A stretch of 64,000 nt of DNA from Phytophthora quininea (lineage: Eukaryota; Oomycota; Peronosporomycetes; Peronosporales; Peronosporaceae), in NCBI GenBank assembly GCA_011947345.1, contig JAAVTG010000379.1, forward strand, positions 1 to 64,000. Reading direction: 5' to 3'. Made by a program: the position numbers and the translations under genes. Positions 32,150 through 42,280 of the stretch are shown here, piece by piece; within the stretch, counting starts at the first letter, position 1, and each line of letters opens with the position of its first letter. The notes under the pieces were generated by a model. That model saw nothing but the letters and a program-made list of their open reading frames with translations, had not been told where the DNA came from and did not search any database.

Positions 32150-33644
32150 CTATGATTTGGTTGCGGTCGCTGCTGCCTGGTCTGCTTGCTGCTGCTGCGC
32201 GAGCTGGATCACCTTGAGCATCTCCTGGCTCTCCAGCTCGTGGATCGTGCCAATGGTGTTGCGACGCCGTGGCGCCAACGCAGCCTCGCTGGTCTTGCGG
32301 GCTTCCTCGGCTCGAGCCTGCGTCATGGCGGCGCGGATGTGGTGCAGCAGCTCTGCCTCCGTGTTGGCGCCAACGATCTCAAGCACTTTTTCCTGCAAAA
32401 ACGCGCACCAGCTCGAGCTTCGCTGCAGCTCCAGCGCCGACTCGACCAGCGCATCCAGCGCTCGCTCGCGCTTGCGGTTGGACGGGTGCGTGGACACCCA
32501 GTCAAAGTCCAAGTCCAGCGCGTCGTCGCCAGCCTCCGGGTCGGCGTAGAAGGCGGTGAAGGCCTTCCAGAGCCGTGGGGCCTCAGAAGGGTCGTAGCAC
32601 GCGCTGGCAAGCAGCATGATGCCGATGTGATCTGCCTCGGCCTCTTGCGTGCGACTGAACGGGAGGTTGAAGGCGAACTGGAAGATGTACTGCAGCAGCG
32701 GGCTCTCCATGCCCAGAATCGTCTGCAGCACCAGCAGCGGCAGCATGCTCATGGACTCGGCCGTGTGACGCGCCAGCGCGTCGTGCTTGCTGCGGCAAAT
32801 TCCTTTCTGCACCGCGAACTCGATGAGGTCCAAGATCCCCGTCTGCACGATGATCTTCCCGCCGGGAGCGCAGCAAGCGTTGGCGGAGGACGGATTGTCC
32901 ACCAGCCAGACTCGCCAGTCGTACTCTCGAGGGAACAAGTGCTCGCTCACGCTCACCAGTCGACTGTCGACGCAGAAAAGGTTAGCGGTATCTTGGCAAC
33001 GTGTTGAGGAGGACGTACGTGGCTACGTCCAGACACAACTGCAGCTGAGGTCCGTCCTCGATGGTTTTCGCGCCTGCCAGCTCTTCTTCTGCCGTCTTGT
33101 TGCCTAGTTCCTGGATTGCAAGCAATGTTGTTGTAGTTAGCAGAGACCAAGGCGACTGCACGGTAGACTGTACGTACACATTCCTCCTCCCTGGACAGCA
33201 CCACGACCTGCGTACGGCCCGTGATGGGGACAGTGTGCAAGTTGGTGAGGAACTGGTACGTGGCCGCTGTCACGGCCACCACCGTGCCCCACCGCATGAG
33301 CTGGCACAGCGTTCAAGACGACATGGCAAGATAACCTCAGTCCAAAATCTACCCCCACATTCAGGCGGCTTCCTTAACTGCACCTCTGTCTGCAGCTTGG
33401 ACGGCCGAACGTCTGCAACCGCAAAGCACTCACATGTCGATCAGAGAGGAGATGACAGGCTGGATATGCCACAAAACGTACGCGTCTGGACCAAGTTCAG
33501 GTGCGGGAACCTCCGCACCTTCAGCTTCCCCACCGGATGCACGCTGCGCAGCGCCACCTTGGGCCCGAAGACGCTCCAGCTGTGGTCGGGAACGGACGCT
33601 CGCCCTCGGCGGAAGAGCTCCGCCCAGCCCATTTCGGCAGTCAA
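32150..33644 (-). CDS. OMA1-like M48 metallopeptidase, possibly inactive
   Basis: Exons read from right to left: an Arg-rich N-terminal piece from about 33644 (MTAEMGWAELFRRGRASVP, suited to a mitochondrial presequence), an exon to 33178 with a membrane segment (RWGTVVAVTAATYQFL), 33110-33019 (ELGNKTAEEELAGAKTI) and 32963-32150; introns of 67 and 55 nt are clear. The last exon shows M48/OMA1 features: DWRVWLVDNPSSANACCAPG, GGKIIVQTGIL, ALARHTAESMSMLP, and the distal zinc Glu in TQEAEADHIGIMLLASACYDP. In the active-site helix, however, GICRSKHDALARH stands where HExxHxxARH is expected, so the first His and catalytic Glu are missing. OMA1 is the stress-activated inner-membrane protease. This may be a non-catalytic relative or a locally corrupted sequence. 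Confidence 0.75.
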
Positions 33645-34028
33645 TTATAAGTACCTATCGAACAGCCTAACAAACCTGTGTCGGAATAAAGGGAACGTCA
33701 AACTTATTAGAACTCTTAGAACTCGAGCAGCGTTTTTGTGAAGAAGGCGAGCGCGCATTTCAAAAACTCGAACGTGTTTGTTTGTTACTAGTATTCATCT
33801 TGCCGCTGCTCATAGTCCGGCAACTACCAGCAACCACGCAGCAACAAATCAATGTAAACCACGAAGACGCGTTGGGCTTGGATTCCGCAGCCAGATTGCG
33901 TTGGCTGATCGCCACCAGCAGCGGTATTGTCAATGGCGACGATGAAATGCAAGTTGCAATGTGACGTGTGGTGTGTTGTGCCGAGAGCGCCGAGTCGATA
34001 TCGCCAACACCTTGACAGCTAATGCAAG
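33645..34028. other. Intergenic, no supported gene
   Basis: Lies between the OMA1-like gene start (minus) and the bZIP gene end (minus). The short hydrophobic frame at 33782-33964 has no ATG start. No feature is called. Confidence 0.5.
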
Positions 34029-35025
34029 CTATCCGGTCATGTCGCCAATTACACCTTCTGGGCTAATCCGCGCTCGTCCAAATACGCAAGCAGCATCACT
34101 TGGGTTCCCTAATGCTTGACACAGTGCTGCCCACCAGCCGATCGTCACCTCTAGGCGTTCCACACAGCCGTTATTCTCGTTGAGCAAGAAGTTGATGGCG
34201 CCGCTGCAGTGGAGGCGCTGACCCAGTAGTTGTTCCCGAAGCGCTCGATAGCCGTCCTCGATGCCATCGCCGTCTTTGGGTTGTGGGAAAATATTCTTCA
34301 GCGACGACTCGGTTACCGACACACTCAGCATCATACGAGCTCTCGTTACGCCTGGGGCCACTGGTTCAATTCGTTTTACCTCGATGCGCTGGTCACCGAA
34401 GCACAAAACGTACCGCCGCAACTGCTCCGTTAAAGCGTTAAAGCCACGCAGTTCCCCCATTGCCACGCTGGGCAAGAAGAGCGTTTGCAGACTCCGTAGA
34501 CTCCTGCGGACGACAGGGTGGCTCTGTATGTCTTCGATGCTACCTGCACACCACGGGGACTCGAAACTCGTTTCGATAAGGCGCAGCACTTCGCTCACGA
34601 TGCACCATGGACTTGGCTTGGACTTGCCTCGAAGCAGAAGGCGCTGTCGCTGCAGCTTCACCTCTTGAATCGAAGTGCGTAACTGGTGCAATTGTTGTCC
34701 CAGCCGCTGTTCTTGCTGCTGCTGGAGATCGCGCTGCTTTTGTCGGAAGCGAGCTTGACTCTGTCGAAGTTGTTCTCGTCGGATAGCCTTTTTTTGCCAG
34801 GAGCTTGGCCTTTTCATCGTCGCTAGTCGCGTCGCGGGCTCTTTCAGTCAACGAAGTCTTTGCATCGAGACTTGGTAGAGCTGGAGGGCGTGAAGAAGCC
34901 ACCTCAAAGCCGCTGCTGCTGTAGTCGTGCACTCGACCGCGCGGTAGCACATGGCCGATGACACAGTCGCTCAGTCTCGCTTGGGTCAGCACAAAGGCGC
35001 TGCGTTCGTCGAAGTGGCCTGCCAT
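34029..35025 (-). CDS. Oomycete-type bZIP transcription factor (one frame break)
   Basis: The N-terminus MAGHFDERSAFVLTQARL starts at 35025. The basic region is RREQLRQSQARFRQKQRDL, followed by a Gln-rich leucine zipper (QQLHQLRTSIQEVKLQRQRL). Nuclear DNA-binding dimer by family. At the position of the invariant DNA-contacting Asn (N-x7-R) there is Leu (L-x7-R); oomycete bZIPs are known for substitutions at this site, commonly Cys. The C-terminal 170 residues (WCAGSIEDIQSHPVVRRSL, LGQRLHCSGAINFLLNENN) form an unassigned effector region. The frame is lost between LLAKK and AIRRE in a 7-A run (34789-34795); one A fewer or two more would join them. No intron fits. Confidence 0.8.
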
Positions 35026-36105
35026 CGGGCTGGAAAGTTGGAAACTGAAAAAGGACAACCGGGGAAGCTTGTTTCACCAGCTCAAGATCAGATGAGCTGA
35101 GCCCTAGCGATGCTATGCACCTTGGTCCAACCGGTACCAGTATGCATACAATGCGAGATTACGAACGCTGGGCGTATTCTGCAGCAAAATGCTTTGCTTC
35201 CAGCTCGGGAATTGTTGCTCAGTGTGTAATCACAAAATAGGAGGAGTACACGTCCAAGTCGGAGAAACACAAACGGGGCTGGGCGACATCCCTCCTCCAT
35301 AGACGAGGCGCGCCAGCGCCAAGCATCAAATCGGGCCAAACTCAGCCCGTTCCCGCAGCGTCACGGCGTGGCAGGGGAGAGGGCCCCCGCCAAAGCCGAA
35401 AGCGTGAGGGCATGGTAGGGCGACCAACTTACTATTTTTTGGGCCGAGCGCAGCGAGGAGCGGGGCGCCGAAGGGCACCGAGCCAAGCGTAGCGCGGCTC
35501 GTCACTTTATGCAAAAACCTGTGTGAAATTAATAATGCATTATTGCGACATACGGGAGGTCAGCTACCATAGTTTTTAGGTGTAAGTGATGGGCTGTGTA
35601 TTTCTCCTGCTGCGCCTGTGTGTTTTACCTGTTCTGTAGTGTGTAATTGGGGGCCACAGGAATTGCCAATGGTATATTAGCGTTGAGGTTTACGACGGAT
35701 CCGGCGTTAAGCACTGCAAGTCAACATTGATTGCCTACTGAATGGAAAACGCCAGAGCTTCTTTGGCAAAGAGAGAAATATGAAAGCAAATCCCCAAGCC
35801 GTTGGGAAAATGTTTCCCGTGTTGACGATTTGTGGCTCCCCATAATCGAGCTCGATTATGATGTGCTTATAGTGTGGTGTAAGCCATTGTCAACTGCATG
35901 CACTGTATAGGACCCCACAACAATTGCATTGTCCATCGGAATCCTGCAATTCCTAGCATTCACATGAAAGCCAGCGAAACGAAAGCCTGCTATACATTTT
36001 CCGCACGCTGTGCACGCACTCTCAATCTAAGACACTGCTGTTTCCTCCTGCAGAAAGAGTCGGCGGGCTTTCCTCGTTACAGCGCACAATCCGCAGCGCC
36101 CTCGC
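35026..36105. other. Intergenic with a GC-rich repeat-like block
   Basis: No gene seen. 35300-35515 is unusually GC-rich and full of short palindromic strings (GGGGCGCCGAAGGGCACC, GCGAGGAGCGGGGC), unlike the AT-richer flank. It resembles fragments of dispersed elements and may be a transposon relic; no terminal repeats or target duplication were found. Confidence 0.35.
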
Positions 36106-37650
36106 TTAAACATTCATAATGGGCTCCTTCTGTGTTGAGTCCCGCGTAACGCTCGGCGTCATCATGCTGGCAAAGTCGCCGGCGGGCGGGTTGGCGACCT
36201 TCGCGACGGGGCCGGTGTGGTCCTGCGCGCTGTAGTCGTAGGCCAGACCGCCGTGGTACGACACGTCGATGCCGTTCACCTCCTTCTCCTCGTCCACGCG
36301 AAGTCCGATCGTGTACTTGAGCACCATCAGGATGATCACCGTCACCACGAACGAGTAGGCAGCAGCCACGCACTGTGACACCAACTGGTGCACGAATTGG
36401 ATGCCGTTGCCGTAGAAGGCGCCGCCCTCGATGGTCGAGTTCACCTCGGACGTGGCAAACAGACCCGTCAACAGGCCGCCCATGACGCCAGCGCAACCGT
36501 GGATGGCGAACGAGTCCAGCGTGTCGTCGTACCGCAAGTAGTTCTTCATGTGCACGGCCGAGAAGCCCGTGACAGCTCCCAAGATGCCGAAGATGACCGA
36601 GGCCCACGGGTACACGTAGCCGCAGCCAGGGGTGATGGCGACCAGACCAGCCACAGCGCCACTTGCAGCGCCGCACGGGTCGAACTTCTTGTACATGGCG
36701 AACTCGAGGCCCACCCACGTGAGGAAGCCCGCGGACGGAGCCAAGTGCGTGTTAATGGCCGCAGTAGCAGCGATGCCGTCGGCAGCACCCGCCGAGCCGG
36801 CGTTGAAGCCGAACCAGCCGAACCAGAGTAACGTGGCGCCGATCATCACCAGCGGCACGTTGTGGGGCTTGACGGGGTCTCCGTGGTTGTATCTCTTGCC
36901 GACAATCAGCGCCGCAGCGAGGGCGCCGAATCCGCTGGAGATATGGATGACGGTGCCGCCGGCAAAGTCGAGCGAGCCCATCTTACCTTCCCAGCCGAGC
37001 GCAGTGACCGTCCAGGTGTCGTCCAGCTTGAGCGACCACATCCAGCGGGCGAGCGGGTCGTACACGAGGCACGTCCAGAGGAAGATGAAGAGCAGGTAGG
37101 ACCCGAACTTCATGCGGCCGACAATGCCGCCGCTCAGCAACGCCGGCGTGATGGTGGCAAACTGCGTCTGGAAGAAGGCGTACAGGATGTGTGGGATACC
37201 AGTGCCGTAGGTGCCGCTGGCGATCTCCCGCACGTTGTTGTAGCCCGCCCAGCCGAAGATGCCGTGCGAACCGAAAGCCGCCGAGTAGCCGAAGGCCCAG
37301 AACTGGATGGAGACCAGCGCCATGCTCACGAACGACATCATCATGGTGTTGGAGGCCATGTCCTCGCCGGCCAGTCCGGCGTAGAAGAAGGCGACGCCGG
37401 GGGTCATGATCATCACCAGCGCACTGGACGCCAGCATCCACGCCGTGTTGCCAGAGTCGATGGCCTGCTCGAAGTCGGTGCTGGCCTTGATGCCTTGGTT
37501 CGCGTAGGTGACGCACTCGTTGGTGGTTTGGTCTCGGTACTGCGAGACCAAGCAGGGCGTGAGCGAGCTGGAGCCGGAGCCGCTTTGGGCGGAGGCCACG
37601 GCCAGCACTGAGAGCGCGCACAGCAGCGCCGCTTGGGATCGCCACGTCAT
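36106..37650 (-). CDS. Ammonium transporter (AMT/MEP/Rh), copy 1
   Basis: 514 residues, intronless, starting MTWRSQAALLCALSVLAVAS, a likely cleaved signal peptide ending near AQS. The frame stays open upstream to 38025, but that part has no AMT similarity, so 37650 is chosen. AMT signature blocks: AWMLASSALVMIMTPGVAFF, GRMKFGSYLLFIFLW, DFAGGTVIHISSGFGALAA (first pore His), GWFGFNAGSAG, and FAIHGCAGVMGGLLTGLF (second pore His of the twin-His gate). The cytosolic tail ends KEPIMNV. Known role: electrogenic or gas-like ammonium uptake as a trimer at the plasma membrane. It forms a cluster with the pseudogene at 38450 and the plus-strand copy at 40159. Confidence 0.95.
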   Translation of the reverse strand: MTWRSQAALLCALSVLAVASAQSGSGSSSLTPCLVSQYRDQTTNECVTYANQGIKASTDFEQAIDSGNTAWMLASSALVMIMTPGVAFFYAGLAGEDMASNTMMMSFVSMALVSIQFWAFGYSAAFGSHGIFGWAGYNNVREIASGTYGTGIPHILYAFFQTQFATITPALLSGGIVGRMKFGSYLLFIFLWTCLVYDPLARWMWSLKLDDTWTVTALGWEGKMGSLDFAGGTVIHISSGFGALAAALIVGKRYNHGDPVKPHNVPLVMIGATLLWFGWFGFNAGSAGAADGIAATAAINTHLAPSAGFLTWVGLEFAMYKKFDPCGAASGAVAGLVAITPGCGYVYPWASVIFGILGAVTGFSAVHMKNYLRYDDTLDSFAIHGCAGVMGGLLTGLFATSEVNSTIEGGAFYGNGIQFVHQLVSQCVAAAYSFVVTVIILMVLKYTIGLRVDEEKEVNGIDVSYHGGLAYDYSAQDHTGPVAKVANPPAGDFASMMTPSVTRDSTQKEPIMNV

Positions 37651-38449
37651 GGTGGCGAGAAGAGCGGAGAGATTCGAAGCTTGAGCTGGAGGCGGCAAGT
37701 TGCGAAGTGAGAGGCGGGGTCTAACGAGGCGAAGCTGACGTCGAAGAGCGACAGGGAGTGTAGGTTTGTAGGGAAAAGGAGTGGGCTTTTGATACACCAC
37801 CGGCGGGGATGAGGCGCGGCGACTTTGGTCGAGTGGCTTTGGAGTCAGGGCAAAGGCGTCGGCAAAGGCGCTAAACAACGGGGCGCTGCGACTCGCGCGA
37901 GAATAGCACCGGAATCCTGTGGATGGCGAGCAACGTGGACGGCAGTGCAGGATCAACACCAGGATAGTCAAGAAGGCTTGGATGTCGACGGGGCCTTGAG
38001 CTCGCATCAGAGCTTGGGAGCTCATCGCAGCTCTCGGACAGAAAGACGCAGCACTTCAGCGTTGAAGTGCCAGTTGTCGACGGCGAAAAGATACCTCTGA
38101 CGGGCCTTTGAGCGCTTGCACGCGCATGTCGGCGTCGGCGGGCACTGCTAGTACATGATAGCAGTGCTCTACGGCGACAAGACGCTGCTGATGCATTTGG
38201 AGGCGTCTGCAGAGTCCTCATCGAGATGTGTTCCGTGGCTTGCGGTGAGCACGTGCGTTAGGTAACAGGTGACGCCGCGCGACGTGGCATGGATACATTG
38301 GACTGACGAACCGTCGCATCCCTCTCTACAAGAACCAGATGCCTCTCTACAAGACAGTAGAAGAACACCATACTTCTCGCTAGATAAGCTCGGCAAAAGT
38401 TGCTAGTGGAATTGTCAGCACCACCGATGAACGAGCGGTTTGTGCTGCC
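37651..38449. other. Upstream region of ammonium transporter copy 1
   Basis: The AMT reading frame is open to 38025, but the extra sequence is low in similarity to any AMT and lies before the signal peptide, so it is read as 5' leader and promoter. Nothing else is supported to 38449. Confidence 0.45.
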
Positions 38450-39351
38450 CTACTCTATTTGGGCTCTGCTGCGGGAGGTCAACTCGGACGGGGTCCGAGA
38501 GGCTGTGAGATTGCCATCTGGCCGTGACTGCTGCACCTGTGAGCAGGCTGGCCGAAACGTCGATGTCCGATACAGCCCCACCTTGGGAGCGACCAGGACG
38601 AGGATCGTCATAACGAAAAAGAAGCCCGACGCGACACACTGTACTGCCCTCGACGGCAGGATCAAGTTGGCCGACCATGATCCCGCCGCAGCCGTGGGTT
38701 GTCGAGGGAGTCGAGGGTGTCATTGCAGCGCAGGAAGTCCTTCAGGTGGACGCCACCGAAGCTGTTGCCACGCCAACTCCACTGGATTCTCGCCTGGACG
38801 GCCTTGGGATTCGTGCTGGTACTAGTACGTCGCCATGTGCCCAGCGGTGGCAGGGACAGCGGCGATCTTCGGTCGAGGGTGCACGGAGCATGTGGGGTCA
38901 CCATGGCGAACCGCGTATGGAAGAAGGCATGTGGGATGCCGTTGCCGTGATTGCCGCTAGCAGCCCATGTCGTTGCCACTGGCAAATGCCGTCCGAGCTG
39001 AGCGTCAAACGCAAAAATCAACGCCGCCATGCTCACGAACGACAGGATGTTGGATTTCATTTGCTCGCTGGTGAGGCCGGCGTAGAAGAAGGTGACGTCT
39101 GGCGTTGTCGGCGTCGCCGTCCTTGCGCAAGCATGGACGCACTTCATATCGGTGGAGCTCAAGCTGTCTTGTGCTGGGACGGCGGCGAAAGTGAGTGCAA
39201 GTAACTTGTGAGCGCCGCAGAGTGAAGCCCCCTGCGAATTCACGTTGTCGGCGCACTTGACTGAAGAACCCACGCGATATATACAAGTTGCCATGAGTTT
39301 GCTGGTAGCCGGGCGAATCGCCAGCACTGCTATCTTTTCGGGCTGCAACAA
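38450..39351 (-). pseudogene. Decayed ammonium transporter copy
   Basis: Pieces in AMT order on the minus strand: TPDVTFFYAGLTSEQMKSN and SFVSMAALIFAF, then NGIPHAFFHTRFAMVTP, then GGVHLKDFLRCNDTLDSLDN, and in another frame AVQCVASGFFFVMTILVL and VGLYRTSTF. These align with the neighbouring intact copies, but most of the central pore region, including DFAGGTVIH and the GWFGFN block, is deleted, and the frame changes. Same orientation as the copy at 36106, so it is probably an old tandem duplicate. Confidence 0.85.
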
Positions 39352-40158
39352 ACTGCCACAGTAGTGACAGCGATGGCGGCAACCATGTGCAAGATGCTTT
39401 CGTGTGGAGACCTTGGGGCCAGTAGATGAAAAGTGCAGCCACGTCGCCTGATTTCCGCCGATGCGGTCTCACTATTGGCTAGTCGGGCCGTGTCATGACG
39501 CGCGTCGACAGCAGCGTTGGAAGTGCACTGCAACGACGCTTTCTGGCCTGACGAAATAAGGAGCTGTTTGGCCCGAGTGCGATGCATATGGCGGTCCTGT
39601 TGAGTCATCGGCACGACAAGAAACCTTGAAAAGGTCCCCTCAGTCTTGCAAGACGAGTCTCAAATGTGGTGCCGACGACCACTGAAGTAGTCATTCGTTT
39701 TCGACCAGTCCAGCAGCAGGTTAGCCCTGCGGTGGTGGTGTTTCAGCATCCGCTTGCATCGCGATGTTTTGCCTTGGCATTCAGCACATAGAGCATTAAC
39801 AACGTTGAAATTATTTGTTAAAACGGAAAGATTGGGGCCACGCCAAGTACAACTCATGACGATTTTTTGGAATGTCCTTGCCATTATAATAGCAGCTTGC
39901 CAACCTCGACAAGATCGATGCTCCCAAGTGCCGCCTCCTTTTCCGGCCTCAACACATCCTGCCCTTAACCCTCGAGGCTGCCAGATGCTACAAGTCCTGC
40001 AGTTCTTGTGGTTGCGTGCAAGGCGTTTCAAACTCGTCATCTGCAGCGCTGCGAGCAGAGTCGCAAACACGGATCGCAACCTCTCACTTTTCGATTCGCC
40101 GCAGCCCGACCAAGCAGCACCCGACTGACTCAAGAACAACTCGGCGCTCAGTGATACA
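39352..40158. other. Intergenic upstream of ammonium transporter copy 2
   Basis: Frames on both strands (39660-40310 minus, 39754-40128 plus) overlap and lack motifs. It contains the promoter of the transporter starting at 40159. Confidence 0.45.
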
Positions 40159-41694
40159 ATGCTCAGTCTCCGACAACTCCCGTCGCTCGGGCGAGTAGCA
40201 ATCCCTGCAACCGCACTACTCGCGCTCGGTTTCGTCGTCGTCGGGGCCCAAAACACTTCGACCTGCGATGCCTCGCAGTACTTTGACACCGACACCAAGG
40301 AATGCATCAACTACGCGTCCCGCGGACAGAAGGCCGGCAATTCCTACGACACCGCCATCGACTCCGGTAACACAGCCTGGATGCTCATGGCCAGCGCACT
40401 CGTCATGCTCATGACGCCGGGCGTCGCCTTCTTCTACGCGGGCCTCGCGGGCGAAGAAATGGCCTCCAACACCATGATGATGTCGTTCGTGAGCATGGCG
40501 CTGGTCTCCATCCAGTTCTTTGCGTTCGGATACTCGGCGTGCTTCAGCTCGGACGGCATTTTCCAGTGGGCGGGCTACAATGACGTCGGCGTGATTGCCA
40601 GCGGCACCTACGGCGGCGGCATCCCACACATCTTATTCGCCTTCTTCCAGACGCAATTCGCCATGATCACCCCCGCTTTGATTAGCGGCGGCATTGTCGG
40701 TCGCATGAAGTTCGGCAGCTATCTGCTGTTCATTCTGCTATGGACGTCGTTGGTGTACGACCCGCTCGCTCGCTGGATGTGGTCTTTGAAACTGGACGAG
40801 AATTGGAAGGTCACTGCTCTCGGTTGGGAAGGCAAGATGGGCTCACTAGACTTTGCTGGCGGAACTGTCATCCACGTATCAAGCGGCTTCGGAGCTCTCG
40901 TTGCCGCCATTGTTGTGGGCAAGCGCTACAACCACAATGAACCGGTGAAGCCCCACAACGTGCCGCTGGTGATGATCGGCGCAACGCTGCTTTGGTTCGG
41001 CTGGTTCGGCTTCAACGCTGGCTCGGAAGGTGCTGCCGACGGGATCGCTGCTATCGCTGCCATCAATACGCACCTTGCCCCGTGTGCGGGGTTCCTGACT
41101 TGGACAGCGCTCGAATTTGCATTCCATAAGAAGTTTGATCCTTGCGGTGCCGTCAGTGGCGCCGTCGCTGGACTTGTCGCCATTACACCTGGATGTGCTT
41201 TCGTGTATCCTTGGGCGGCGGTGATTTTCGGCGTGGTCGGTGCCGCGACCGGATTTGGCGCGGTTCACATGAAGAACGTGCTGCGGTACGACGACACCCT
41301 CGACTCGTTCGGCATCCACGGCTGCGGTGGATTCATGGGCGGCCTGCTCACCGGTCTGTTCGCCACCAATGAAATCAATCCTGCTATCGAGGGTGGCGCC
41401 TTCTACGGCCACGGCATCCAGTTCGTCCACCAACTCGTGTCACAGTGTGTTGCTGCTGCCTACTCGGCAGTGGTGACGTTTATCATTCTGATGGTCCTGA
41501 AGTACACGGTGGGCCTCCGCGTCTCGGAGGACAAGGAGGTGAACGGAATGGATGTCTCGTACCATGGCGGACAGGCGTATGACCACAGCAACCACGGCCC
41601 AAATTCGCCCACCGCGAACTACAAGGCTGCTAACCCGCCAAGCGGAGACTTTGCCAGCATGATGACAGCGCAGACAGTTGGCAACAGCGTTTAG
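40159..41694 (+). CDS. Ammonium transporter (AMT/MEP/Rh), copy 2
   Basis: 511 residues, intronless. N-terminal signal-like segment VAIPATALLALGFVVVGAQ, then the same blocks as copy 1: MLMTPGVAFFYAGLAGEEM, IPHILFAFFQTQFAMITPAL, DFAGGTVIHVSSGFGALVA, GWFGFNAGSEG and IHGCGGFMGGLLTGLF, with both pore His residues present. The proteins are very similar, differing mostly in the signal peptide, the extracellular N-terminus and the last residues. The coding sequence is clearly more diverged than the protein (many synonymous changes), suggesting an old duplication under purifying selection. Opposite orientation to the other two copies. Confidence 0.95.
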   Translation: MLSLRQLPSLGRVAIPATALLALGFVVVGAQNTSTCDASQYFDTDTKECINYASRGQKAGNSYDTAIDSGNTAWMLMASALVMLMTPGVAFFYAGLAGEEMASNTMMMSFVSMALVSIQFFAFGYSACFSSDGIFQWAGYNDVGVIASGTYGGGIPHILFAFFQTQFAMITPALISGGIVGRMKFGSYLLFILLWTSLVYDPLARWMWSLKLDENWKVTALGWEGKMGSLDFAGGTVIHVSSGFGALVAAIVVGKRYNHNEPVKPHNVPLVMIGATLLWFGWFGFNAGSEGAADGIAAIAAINTHLAPCAGFLTWTALEFAFHKKFDPCGAVSGAVAGLVAITPGCAFVYPWAAVIFGVVGAATGFGAVHMKNVLRYDDTLDSFGIHGCGGFMGGLLTGLFATNEINPAIEGGAFYGHGIQFVHQLVSQCVAAAYSAVVTFIILMVLKYTVGLRVSEDKEVNGMDVSYHGGQAYDHSNHGPNSPTANYKAANPPSGDFASMMTAQTVGNSV

Positions 41695-41828
41695 CAAGCT
41701 TAAACCCAGGAATATCAGCAAACGAATCCTTGTATTTTCTTGAATGATTGATAAGGTCACAAACCATCAGCTTTATGGTCTCTTCAAAACAAACCATACT
41801 TTGATTCTCGACATCCACGCAGCTACAG

Positions 41829-42151
41829 CATGACGGGTATTCCGAAGCTTGCTTCATGTACAGGGTGGTTGTCGACGATAGAAATCCCCCGTTTTGAACG
41901 ACAACCTGATTAAGGAGAAGTTCCAGCTGGAGCGCTTGCCGCAGTCGATTGTGCGCTGCTTCGAGACCGATCACGTGTACGGCGTTGTCAGGTGTTACGT
42001 CACGCCCAGTGCTGACGTGGAGCAGAAGATCAAGAACTTTGTGGAGACGATGCAAAAGCACCGCTATATCGCGTTCACGGAGCCGGATCTCTACGCGGTG
42101 GTGCGGTCGTATGAACCGGGTGTCGAGGGAGAAGAATCCTCGCTTTGGTGA
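41829..42151 (+). CDS. Unknown 'FVETM' family protein, copy 1
   Basis: Reads MYRVVVDDRNPP, then VLNDNLIKEKFQLERLPQSI, HVYGVVRCYVTPSADVEQKI, KNFVETMQKHRYIAFTEPDL and AVVRSYEPGVEGEESSLW. The first block joins the rest only if the C run at 41886-41890 is one base longer. Two relatives lie at 49430-49836 and 49983-50360. The conserved core is HVYG-x-V-x(8-20)-FVETM-x-KH-x(3-5)-FTEP-x-L-x-A-x-VR-x-Y. About 100 residues, soluble, acidic end. I do not recognise the family; the start codon is uncertain. Confidence 0.6.
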
Positions 42152-42280
42152 GGATGAGGAAGCGAGAACGACAAGGTCAATTCTGCAGCTCGTTTTGAAA
42201 CTTCAACAAGATACGTTATTCTTACGATCACCGAAATTGTTCCTTTCCCGCCAAAATTTATTCTCGTTTTTCCTGCAATT

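Noticed and set aside
33782..33964. Possible small secreted (RxLR-like) effector with hydrophobic start
   Set aside because: The frame has no ATG start, RLRW is not R-x-L-R, and no EER motif follows.
37651..38025. N-terminal extension of ammonium transporter copy 1
   Set aside because: Absent from copy 2, not AMT-like, and would place a signal peptide inside the protein.
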